Below, piece after piece: positions 55,642 to 64,000 of a stretch of 64,000 bases of DNA. Numbering within the stretch: position 1 is the stretch's first letter; every line of letters begins with the position of its first letter. The notes beneath the pieces were generated by a model, which was not told where the DNA came from, did not search any database, and saw only the letters and a list, made by a program, of their open reading frames with translations. Location: assembly GCA_007115705.1 (NCBI GenBank), contig QXEO01000411.1:186001-250000 (forward strand), written 5' to 3'. This DNA is from Dactylis glomerata (taxonomy: Eukaryota; Streptophyta; Magnoliopsida; Poales; Poaceae). The translations under genes and the position numbers were made by a program.

Positions 55642-57225
55642 GAGCATCTCTAGCCGTCTCCCCGACTCGGCCCCCGGCAGCCCTTTTTTTCATCCGGACG
55701 GCGTTATTCGGCTCAGCCGCGCTCCCGGTTTCTCGTTTTCACTCGGATTTAAGCTTTCATCCATCCGGAGAGCCCAGGCCATCCCCGGCTTTCCGAGGCG
55801 CGCTCCTGGATTCCGGACGAAACAAAAACGCGCGAAACGTCGAGCGGGCCCGCGGTGTCGGCCACAGAAAGGGTAGTTCCCCGCTATTTATTTCGTTTCC
55901 CTCCAAAATGTGCCGCATATACCAATTCTCCCGCCGAATTCTCCCACAGTTGCAGCTCCTCCTCTTCTCTTCCACCAACATGCCGCTGAAGAAGATCGCC
56001 GATGATGGCGCGCCGAAGGGGAGGAAGCCGCGGGCGCCAAAAGAGAGGCCGCTGGGCTAGACAAACGTGGCGTGAGCGGCGGATGTGGAGCACCGGCAGA
56101 CCGAAACGCGGGGCAGGGCGGAGAGGGAGAAGAAGCTCGCGGCGAAGAGGGCGGCGGCGGCAGACGAACTGGCGAGGCTGGTCTCCATGTCCATGGGCCA
56201 GTCGCGCGGCGGCCAATTCCCCGGTCCATGGCCAACCCAAGGTACGATCGGCTCTCCTTCCATCTACTCGCCGGCGTCACCGGCCATGTTCCACGATAGC
56301 TACGTCCCCGGCATGTCGAGGTTTACCCAGTCGCCGCCGGAGTATGACACTGCGATGCATGAGGGCATCTCACATGCCCTGCGCCGAGGGCCGCTCTCCT
56401 TCTCCCATGGGATGCCGCCGCCGAATGACGGCGTGATGCACGACATTATCACGTCGGGCTCCATGGCTGCCGCCGCGTCGAGACCGGGTTTCTTCACACA
56501 AGAGGAGGCAAGGGCGACAGAAGCCGTCGCATCGCGGGGTGGCATCGACGATCAGAACAACGAGTTTGGAGACGGCACCCAAGACGTCGATGAAGAAGAA
56601 GAGGAGCACGCCGACCTCGACGATTAGGATGACGCGCTTGAGCCCACGCCAACATCGAAGGGAAGGAAGAAAAGGAAGAAGAACTCGCCGCCGATAGAGC
56701 CGCGGATCAAATGGACGGGCAAAGAAGAAGAGTGCCTCGCCGAAGCTTGGAAGACCGTTTCCATGAACGGCATTACCGGCGCCAATCAAAACTATGACAC
56801 ATATTGGCAGCGGGTCAAGTTGGCGTTCGACGAGCGCAAAATCGTCGATCCCTACTTCAACAAGACGGTGATGATCCTCCGTCAACTGCTTCGTCCTCCC
56901 CTTCGACGACGTCCACCCCTTCGACGATGTCCACTCCGGCAGCCGACGATGCATCACCGCCCGAGGCGCAGGAAGGCACCGCCGATAAGCCTGTTGTAGT
57001 CTAGTTTCTGTTTCGATCGCCGGATTGTGGCTGATCCTATCGCCGAACTATTGGGCGATGCTTTTGTGTAGCGGGAAGATGATATTTTGAAACTTATCCG
57101 CGCTGATGGGCGAATGCCAGGGTGCCGACTGGGAAAATGTTGCCACCCACGCTCTATTTACATCCAATCCGGATGAAACTATCGCCGGATTTCGGCCCGG
57201 GGGCCTCAAACGGCTGAAGATGCTC
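55642..57225 (+). mobile_element. Harbinger-like non-autonomous element with a broken Myb/SANT-like gene
   Basis: Ends GAGCATCTCTAGCCGTCTCC (left) and the complement of GAGCATCTTCAGCCGTTTGA (right) form terminal inverted repeats. The adjacent trinucleotides are TCA (55639-55641) and TTA (57226-57228), one mismatch from a TTA target duplication. Length is 1584 bp. The interior codes for a Myb/SANT-like protein remnant only. PIF/Harbinger assignment is by TIR style, TSD and gene type. Confidence 0.65.
55980..57004 (+). pseudogene. Myb/SANT-like protein gene remnant (Harbinger-associated type)
   Basis: The ATG at 55980 starts MPLKKIADDGAPKGRKPRAP. One frame then runs with TAG at 56058-56060, TGA at 56073-56075 and TAG at 56625-56627. 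Recognisable parts are a basic N-terminus, a Gly/Pro/Ser middle (GQFPGPWPTQGTIGSPS), RPGFFTQEEARATEA, an acidic tract, KGRKKRKK, and the beginning of a Myb/SANT-like domain EPRIKWTGKEEECLAEAWK. The domain is cut after about 50 residues (FDERKIVDPYF) by a deletion near 56865, and the Ser/Thr-rich C-terminus continues in another frame to TAG at 57002-57004. Such proteins are common in Triticeae annotation and are sometimes mislabelled; a role with a Harbinger transposase is inferred. Confidence 0.7.
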
Positions 57226-57228
57226 TTA

Positions 57229-58158
57229 CGTTGGTTCACTTTAACCTGATCAATTCGTAGTTACAGTATATACAGGTCGGTGGCTATTTAAACAATAGAG
57301 ATCGGGAGCATAACGAAATCTTAAAACGACTTTACTTCAACTGATTCGTTGGTACTATGCCTATAACTGGACTTAACCATATGCATTGTATCCTTAAAAT
57401 GTTGTGATAGAAACTGTCAAAAGGAAGAAATAAATAATGTGATTGACTGTTGTTGATACATGTAAAATACATCCATGATATTTGTAGTGTATTAACTCAT
57501 ATTCTTACAATGTTAAAAAAACTCATATTCTTATATATTTGATAGTTTTATAAGGACCTGGATATGTTTTCCAATTGAATCCGGAGATTTCCTAAACAAT
57601 CACCTTTTATTTAGTTTTAACACTGCAAAGCAGACGTCCTTGTTCCTTCCGCATGTCAAACGGACCCAATCTTTGTGCCATGTCATTTTTTTGGGCAATA
57701 GAAGATTGTGAGAAGAAGTCAACGGGGAACGCCACTAGGCACGAAAGAGGGCCCACCATGCGGGCTGAGAGTCTGGGTGCGAGGTGGGGCCCAACTTCCC
57801 CTCATAGGTCCAATTGCTACAAACTTTGGCCCTACGAACTCATAGTGACCTAAAACCGACTATATATACCCCACCCCCTCTAGCAACTTTGCGATGGGGT
57901 GGTGGAGAACGAAATACACAAAACGGATCTGAGGACTGCAAGGATAGGAGGGGATACGCTGCTTGAGCTGCTACCAGTGGCCCCTTCGACACCATCAGCA
58001 CCACCTCTTTCAACACCATGATGACGAGGAAGTAGTTCATCCTTGGACTATGAGATTGTGTATGCAAATTAATCCTTTTTCCCAGTGAGGCATAGTGAAT
58101 ATTTGTCCACGAGCATGCTCCCAGGACTACAATTGGCTATCACATGGGCCCTTTGTCA
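57229..58158. other. Unassigned intergenic DNA
   Basis: No convincing gene. CTATATATACCCC at 57859 resembles a TATA box followed by a short open stretch, but no protein motif is seen. Short direct duplication of AACTCATATTCTTA near 57490-57530. Confidence 0.4.
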
Positions 58159-59685
58159 TGTGTATTGTGGTGACCCCCGGGATTAGGGCTAGACAAATCC
58201 AGACCTTCATCTGACATAAGCCTAACCGAGAGCTCGAGAGCCTTACAGTGAGGGAATTGGTAAAACAACAGTGACTCTATGACTCAAAAGTAATATAGCA
58301 AGCTCTTAAAAGAGCAAGAAGCAAATTACAAGCAGAGATCACTAACCTGTCAATCATCAATCAACGAAAGCGAAGTTATGCTATTAGACATAGCAAGACC
58401 AAATGGCCTAAGAGGCCTGAAGCATAATGGCGACGTCCCAATCCATAGATTCTAGGCTGCCGCCTGGGAACCCCAAGCTACTCGTCGATGTCGATGTCGT
58501 CCAGAACCTTTGATGGTAAACTTACACTGCTGCAAAAATATCAACGAGGCAAGGTTGAGTACAAAAGGTACTCAGCAAGACTTACTAACCTATTAGCTAT
58601 ATGTAGGCTAGAAAGGCCTTCTTTGGAGTTTCTTTGCATAAAGCGAGTTTTATTTGCATAAACAAGGAAGAAGAGAAGCTCGTCTATCTAGAACCTTTAA
58701 AAAGGGGATAAGAGGGCGATATCTTTGATCATCATGAGACATCCACCAAACCATCATTCTTATCTCCACCGAGCAACTACTACTGTTTAGATCCACCGAG
58801 CAATTGTATTATCTTTTGCATCCACCAAATATCTGGATCTTTCATATCCACCGAATCAACATCAGCTGAACCTATCCACCAGGATCACCCCCTCTTTCAA
58901 CCCGAGAGGAAGTATCCTAAGCACACGTTCTTCTCCAAATTTTATGATTAGGTTAAAGTTCTCTATGATCATCACGTCCATTCCCAAGTTGTTCGTAACC
59001 GTGGACACAACTTTTCGAAAATATTTAACCCTGCAGGGGTGCACAACTTTACCCACACGTGCCAACCGACTCTTAATGCCAACGTTCTAGCTTTCTCCTT
59101 GGAAAGCCGGCAGAGGGTGGTTGACCACGACCTTTACCTTACTTTCGCCCAGACCATGAGTCACGCCTTAGAGCAGCCCGTCGTAACGGGTCAAGTCCCG
59201 AAGTCAGTCCCTAAGGTTGTGCGTAGGGATCAAGATCGAAGCCGCACTCCGCTTGAACCCGGTCACGCCCTATATGCCATGCACCTTTTCACAAACATTT
59301 TCTATGCTTATGCCAAATGGAAAGCCCGAACTATGTGACTCATGGAACAGACTAGGCAAGTTAGTTAGTCAAGAGGGTGCCATTATAGGGCCTCGTGGGG
59401 TTGTATGCTCGGTCTTGGTTCAAGAGGCAAGAACTCGGGTCCTAGGGTCGGCAAGAACGAGTCAAATAACCACATCCCAATATGGCGGCTCATCCAAGCC
59501 TTTAAACATGTTTCAACAAACCACACTAATCATATCACGACATCCTGTCATACTAGGTTCATTCACAGCTCGGATTTATCAACTAGATGGATCAGAGGTT
59601 ACCAACTAGCATGGCTAAGTATAGTAGATATAGAGGCTCTAGCAATGCGCACAGGCGAAACCTAGTCATGCTGGGAATAGTGTAT
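58159..59685. other. Probable remnant of a retroelement LTR or leader (unidentified)
   Basis: The stretch begins near TGTGGTGACCCCCGGGATTAG, an LTR-like start, and contains a loose repeat of ATCCACCGAGCAA / ATCCACCAAAT / ATCCACCGAAT at 58741-58890. I recall similar sequence as repetitive in wheat but cannot place it. No long ORF with a known motif is present. Element D inserts at its right edge. Confidence 0.3.
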
Positions 59686-61263
59686 TGATACGTCTCCAAC
59701 GTATCTATAATTTTTGATGCTCCATGCTTGTTTTTACACCATTTGTCTATTGTTTCGTTACACTTTGTGGCACTTTTATGCATTTTCTGGAACTAACCTA
59801 TTAACAAGTTGCCACAGTGCCAGTTCCCTGTTTTTTGCTGTTTTTGTGTTTCAGAAGTGATACACAGAAAATATTCTCAGAATTGGACGAAACCACATCC
59901 TAAAGTCTTATTTTACCCGGAAGCTTCCAGAGATCCGAAAGAGAGTAGGAGGGGGGCCACCAGGGCCCCACATGCAGGGGTGGCGTGGCCAGCCCCCTGG
60001 CCGCACGAGCCCCGCGTGAGTGCGCCTGGCTCCCCCTCTGACATTGCCCCTTCGCCTATAAAGACCCCCCGATGGAAAAAACCTAAGTACCCGATCAATT
60101 TTCCAGAACACATCGCGATCCATCGCCACCGTCGACCCGAATATCGGGAGGGTCTAGAAGCTCTTCCCGGCACCCTGCCGGAGAGGGGAATCGCCACCGG
60201 AGGTCTTCTTCATCGCCATGCTTGCCTCCGGAGCGATGAGTGAGTAGTCTACCTTGGACTATGGGTCCATAGCAGTAGCTAGATGGTTGTCTTCTCCACC
60301 ATGTGCTTCATGTTTAGATCTCATGAGCTGCCCTACATGATTGAGATCACCGTTATGTAAATCTACATGTTTGGTTAGTTGGGATCCGATGAATATTGGT
60401 GTTTATGATTTAGTTACTGTACTGAATATTATCTTGTGTTATCTCTATGTTGTTTATGATCTTGCATGCTCTCCGTTGTTAGTAGCTATCTTGGCCAAGT
60501 AGTTGCTAGTGACTCCAAGAGGGGGTATTTATGCTCGATAGTGGGTTCATGTCTCTATTTAATCTGGGGGAGTGACAGAAACCTCTAAGGTTGTAGATGT
60601 GTTGTTGCTACTAGGGAGAAAACAACATTCATATGCTCAAGGTCATATGCTTTGTTTACATTACACACTTTGCTTAATGCAATTATCTGTTGTTCGCAAC
60701 TTAATACTACTGGGGTGTTCGGATTGATATCCTCGCGAGTGGATTATTAGTCATAGATGCAGTTGGATAGCGGTCTATGTATTTTGTTGTAATTAGAGTA
60801 GATCTCATAGTGATCTTCTTGACATATCACGTTTATCTTTATTCTATCAATTGCCCAACTGTAATTTGTTTACCCAGCATGTGTTATTTATCTTATGGAG
60901 AGACACCACTAGTGAACTGTGGACCCCGGTCCTATTTCCATCATATTGCTATCACCTGTTTACTTTACTCGTAGTGTTTACTTTACTCGCATACTATATT
61001 GTTTTCCACTCGATACGCTCATAACCTTTGTTTCAAGCAAACCGATGAGATTGACAACATCATCGCAAGTTGGGAACAAAGTACTTGTTTGTGTGTGTGC
61101 AGGTTCCGCATCACCTTTAGTCATTTGTCTTTCCTCTCCTGATCGATAAACCTTGGTATCTTAACTGAGGGAAAACTAGCTGCTATACTCATCATACCTT
61201 CCTCTTGGGGTTCCCAACGGGCTGGTTATCCACCACGCACAAGGATAGTCTGCTCCCACATCA
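59686..61263 (+). repeat. 5' LTR of element D
   Basis: About 1578 bp. It lacks a block of about 85 bp present in A and C (the GCAGCTAGCAAGCAAAGCTTGG segment, missing near 61106). It seems to carry about 22 extra bases near its end (AGGATAGTCTGCTCCCACATCA). The LTR end is therefore uncertain: 61263 (CACATCA) or about 61241. Confidence 0.75.
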
Positions 61264-61283
61264 ACCGGTAGCAGCTAATTTTT

Positions 61284-61301
61284 TTGCGCCGTTGCCGGGG
61301 A
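61284..61301 (+). promoter_or_regulatory. Primer binding site of element D (tRNA-Asp type)
   Basis: TTGCGCCGTTGCCGGGGA, one base off the consensus TGGCGCCGTTGCCGGGGA, lies about 20 bases after the LTR, which is further than in A-C. Confidence 0.7.
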
Positions 61302-61466
61302 GGAAGAGAAGACTTCTGCGAGGGGAGTTTTTCACACACACATCCTTTACTTTGTTATTGCTTTGCTTTACTTTATTTATTTTACCTGCATCGTTTTATA
61401 CTAAAAACCCAAAAAAATTAGAATCCTTGGTAGTTGTTTTTACTTGTTTACTTTTGTTTTGCTGAA

Positions 61467-62848
61467 ATGGCCAATCCTGAAAACACCAAGTTGAGTGACT
61501 TCACTAGCACAAACAATAGTGATTTTATCTGCACTCCTATAAGCCACCTGTTCCTACTGCAAACTTTTATGAGATTAAGCCTGCTTTGTTGAACCTTGTT
61601 ATGAAAGAGCAATTTTCTGGTGCTAGTACTGAAGATGCTGCAGCTCATCTCAACAATTTTGTTGAGCTATGTGAGATGCAAAAATATAAGGATGTTGATA
61701 GTGATATTATTAAGCTCAAGTTGTTTCCTTTTTCTTTGAGAGGAAAAGCTAAAGATTGGTTGCTGTCTTTGACTAAGAATAGTATTGACTCATGGGCTAA
61801 GTGTAAGGATGCTTTTATTGGTAGATACTATCCTCCTGCTAAGATTATATCTTTGCGTAGCAATATTATGAAGTTTACTCAGTTTGATAATGAACATGTT
61901 GCTCAAGCTTGGGAAAGAATGAAATCTATGATAAAGAATTGCCCCACTCATGGACTGACTACTTGGATGATTATCCAAACTTTTTATGCAGGACTAAATT
62001 TTTCTTCAAGGAACCTACTTGATTCAGCTGCTGGAGGCACTTTTATGTCCCTTACCTTGGGCGCCACATCAAAGCTACTCGACAACATGATGGTAAATTA
62101 TTCCGAATGGCACACCGAGAGAGCTCCACAAGGTAAGAAGGTAAATTCTATTGAGGAAACCTCTTCCTTGAATGATAAGATTGATACCATTATGGCTATG
62201 CTTGCTAATGATAGGACTCATGTTGATCCTAATAATGTTCCTTTGGCCTCTCTGGTTGCTCAGGAAGAGCATGTTGATGTGAATTTCATTAGAAACAATA
62301 ATTTTAACAACAATGCTTATAGGAACAATTTTGCTAATAATAATTATAGGCCGTATCCTTCTACCAATGGTAATGGTTATGGTAACTCTTATGGTAATTC
62401 CTACAACAACACTAGGGCCACACCCTCTGAGCTTGAGGTAATGCTCAAGGACTTCATCGGTAAGCGAACTGCTTTTAATAAGTCTGTTGAGGAAAAGTTA
62501 GGCAAAATTGATATTCTTGCTTCTAAAGTTGATAGCCTTGCTCATGATGATGAACTTCTGAAATTAAAAGTGTTGCCTAATGATGTGAAAGAGAACAATT
62601 TTTTTGCTACCGCTAATGCTATTCAAGTTGGAATTGATGAAAATATTAGATTGTTAGCGGAATTGCATGCCAGGTGGGAAAGAGAAGATGAGATGGCTAG
62701 AGAGATGAAGGTATGTATTATTACTACCTCTAATGATGTTGCTCCTAATGCTAGCAATCCTCTTACTTTTATTGGTGTAGAGAAAACTCCCGCTCCTTGT
62801 GTTAAAAAGCCTAAAACTGTCAAAAACTTTTTCTCAAAAGAGTGCTGA
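61467..62848 (+). pseudogene. Gag of element D (retrotransposon gag domain), frameshifted
   Basis: The ATG at 61467 opens MANPENTKLSDFTSTNNSDF. A shift near 61540 leads into the main frame, which carries a Retrotrans_gag-type domain: LNNFVELCEMQKYKDV, FPFSLRGKAKDWLLSL and WAKCKDAFIGRYYPPAK, then QAWERMKSMIKNCPTHGL. An Asn-rich, Gly/Tyr-rich linker follows (near 62285-62410) and a coiled-coil-like stretch (EEKLGKIDILASKVDSL). The frame stops at 62846-62848 where the protease frame overlaps it. It forms the structural particle protein of the element; no zinc knuckle is seen. Confidence 0.85.
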
Positions 62849-63530
62849 AATTTTTCAGAGTTTGGGGGATGATAGCTCTATTTCTTTTAATGATTTTGAT
62901 GTTGATGGCTGCAATATATCTGAAGTAATTTTGTTCTTGCAAAAGCTTGCTTTGACTCCCAATGCTAGTTCTCTAAATATTGCTTTTACTAAGCATATTA
63001 CCAATGCTCTTATAAAAATTAGGGATGAAAAGTTGAAGCAAAAAGCTTCTGTTCCCAAGAAGTTAGAAGATGGTTGGGAACCCATCATTGATATGCATGT
63101 TAATGGTTATGATTTCCATGCTTTATGTGATCTAGGTGCTAGTATTTCTATCATACCTAGAAAGATTTATGACATGCTTGATTTACCACCGCTTGAAAAG
63201 TGTTATTTTGATGTTCCTATTGCTGATGTTGCTAAGAAGAAACCTTTGGGAAGAATTAATGATGTTCTTATTGTGGTTAATAATAACCTTGTTCCCATTG
63301 ATTTTCTTGTTATGGATGTTGAATGCCATGCTTCATGTCCTATTATTTTGGGAAGACCCTTTCTTCGAACTGTAGGTGCTATCATTGATATGAGGGAAGG
63401 CACTATCAAATATCAATTCCCACTAAAGAAAGGTATGGAACACTTCCCTAGGAAAAGAAAGAAATTACTTTTGACTCTATTCTTAGAGAAAATTATGAGC
63501 TTGATGCTTCATCACCTGATATTACTTGAT
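62799..63530 (+). pseudogene. Retropepsin-like protease region of element D
   Basis: In the frame following gag, DGWEPIIDMHVNGYDFHALC leads into CDLGASISIIP (the Asp-X-Gly-Ala/Ser active-site loop, intact) and later PIILGRPFLRTVGAIIDM, the flap/C-terminal motif of gypsy-type proteases. After PLKKGMEHFPRKRK a one-base shift is needed to reach the natural end (YELDASSPDIT, stop about 63528). Gag and protease frames overlap by about 50 bp, apparently through a one-base indel. No reverse transcriptase follows. Confidence 0.8.
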
Positions 63531-64000
63531 TCACAATTTTCTGCGCCTAGCTCAAAGGCGTTAAAGAAAAGCACTCTTGGGAGATAACCCAATGTTTTTA
63601 TTTTCAGTACTTTTTCTTTTATTTGAGTCTTGGAAGTCATTACTACTGTAATGACCGCTCCTTGTCTTGTTTATTTCATTTTTGTGCCAAGAGAAGCCTC
63701 TAATTTGAGTGAGGTAAAGATTCGGGGATGTTGCTGTCCTGAAACTGTTTTTGGTGCTGCACCGTAAAAATTCATGAAAATTATATGTTTATCTTTTGGA
63801 CCTGCGATTTCTTGTGCATATGCCCCAGGTTATATCCAAACTTTTGCTAGCTTAAAACTTTTTGATTTGAGCAACATAAAATTCCTCAAAAATTCGACCT
63901 TTGTCAGCTGTTCAGTTTTGACAGATTTCTGCCAATATTTGTGTTTGCCACTTTATCGCTTTCTTTTGAGTTCTTTTGATCACGGAACTTTTAGAAAAGT
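63531..64000 (+). other. Start of the 3' non-coding region of element D
   Basis: GCGCCTAGCTCAAAGGCG (63543 on), AGCACTCTTGGGAGATAACC and the following 400 bases parallel 26040-26500 of element C almost base for base. This shows that D shares the pol-less layout. Confidence 0.75.

Larger units (their letters stand above)
59686..64000 (+). mobile_element. Athila-like LTR retrotransposon D, left part
   Basis: The LTR starts TGATACGTCTCCAACG at 59686, preceded by TGTAT (a candidate target duplication whose partner is outside the window). Primer site, gag and a retropepsin follow. The coding region then ends at the same GCGCCTAGCTCAAAGGCG block that ends coding in A, B and C. So this element too appears to lack reverse transcriptase and integrase, unless they lie beyond 64000, which the shared 3' region makes unlikely. 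Confidence 0.88.

Noticed and set aside
56002..56436. Arginine-rich ORF and its antisense partners
   Set aside because: They are shadow frames of the Myb/SANT-like pseudogene in GC-rich sequence.
57859..58070. Small host gene after a TATA-like CTATATATACCCC
   Set aside because: The only frames are short, with no motif or splice support.
62790..62860. Programmed frameshift between gag and protease in element D
   Set aside because: The overlap can be explained by a one-base indel. Other shifts in the same element (near 61540 and 63465) show general decay, and no clear slippery site plus structure was seen.

Overview
The window looks like intergenic DNA of a large-genome grass, most probably a Triticeae species (wheat, barley or Aegilops type). 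It is almost wall-to-wall transposable elements. These are two near-full-length CACTA DNA transposons with 'TTTAGTCCCGGTT' subterminal repeats, a three-deep stack of Athila-like LTR retrotransposons (tRNA-Asp-type primer sites, LTRs of about 1.5-1.65 kb starting TGATACGTCT or a close variant), a decayed Ty1-copia element and PIF/Harbinger-type elements. I see no intact host gene, no tRNA or rRNA gene, and nothing prokaryotic. The species assignment rests on recollection of repeat families and was not tested by a search.

Layout. 1-1670: C-terminal remnant of an Ulp1/SENP-like (C48) gene, split by a 172-bp CACTA MITE. 1828-12018: CACTA element E1 (+ strand, TSD TCT) with a deleted TNP2 transposase gene and a second, apparently intact 7-exon gene ending in an Ulp1-type protease domain. 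12022-13749: unassigned. 13753-16965: PIF/Harbinger element (TSD TAA) carrying only a broken Myb/SANT gene. About 17547-42700: Ty1-copia pseudo-element, opened at 20177/40761 by Athila-like element A (20178-40755, TSD CACGG). A is opened by element B (minus strand, 22419-36276, TSD ATATA), and the left LTR of B is opened by element C (23365-30604, TSD GAGAA). 43879-55069: CACTA element E2 (minus strand, TSD ATC) with the same gene order as E1 but both genes broken. 55642-57225: Harbinger-like element with a broken Myb/SANT-like gene. 59686-64000: left part of a fourth Athila-like element, D, running off the window.

How the parts relate. The insertions give a clear relative order: copia first, then A, then B, then C. 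E1 and E2 share one architecture: terminal repeat cluster, TNP2 gene, tandem repeat of about 170 bp, internal repeat cluster plus TATA box, gene 2 with a C48 domain, terminal repeat cluster. In E1 the transposase is dead but gene 2 is open. In E2 the transposase is full length except for two stop codons, and gene 2 is broken. A, B, C and D carry only gag/protease-like or short C-terminal ORFs plus a long shared 3' non-coding region, so none could move without a helper.

The most interesting points are the open CACTA gene 2 with complete C48 catalytic residues, and the motif cluster that sits both at the CACTA ends and at the internal promoter. Neither is shown here to be a new system. All coordinates were read by eye.
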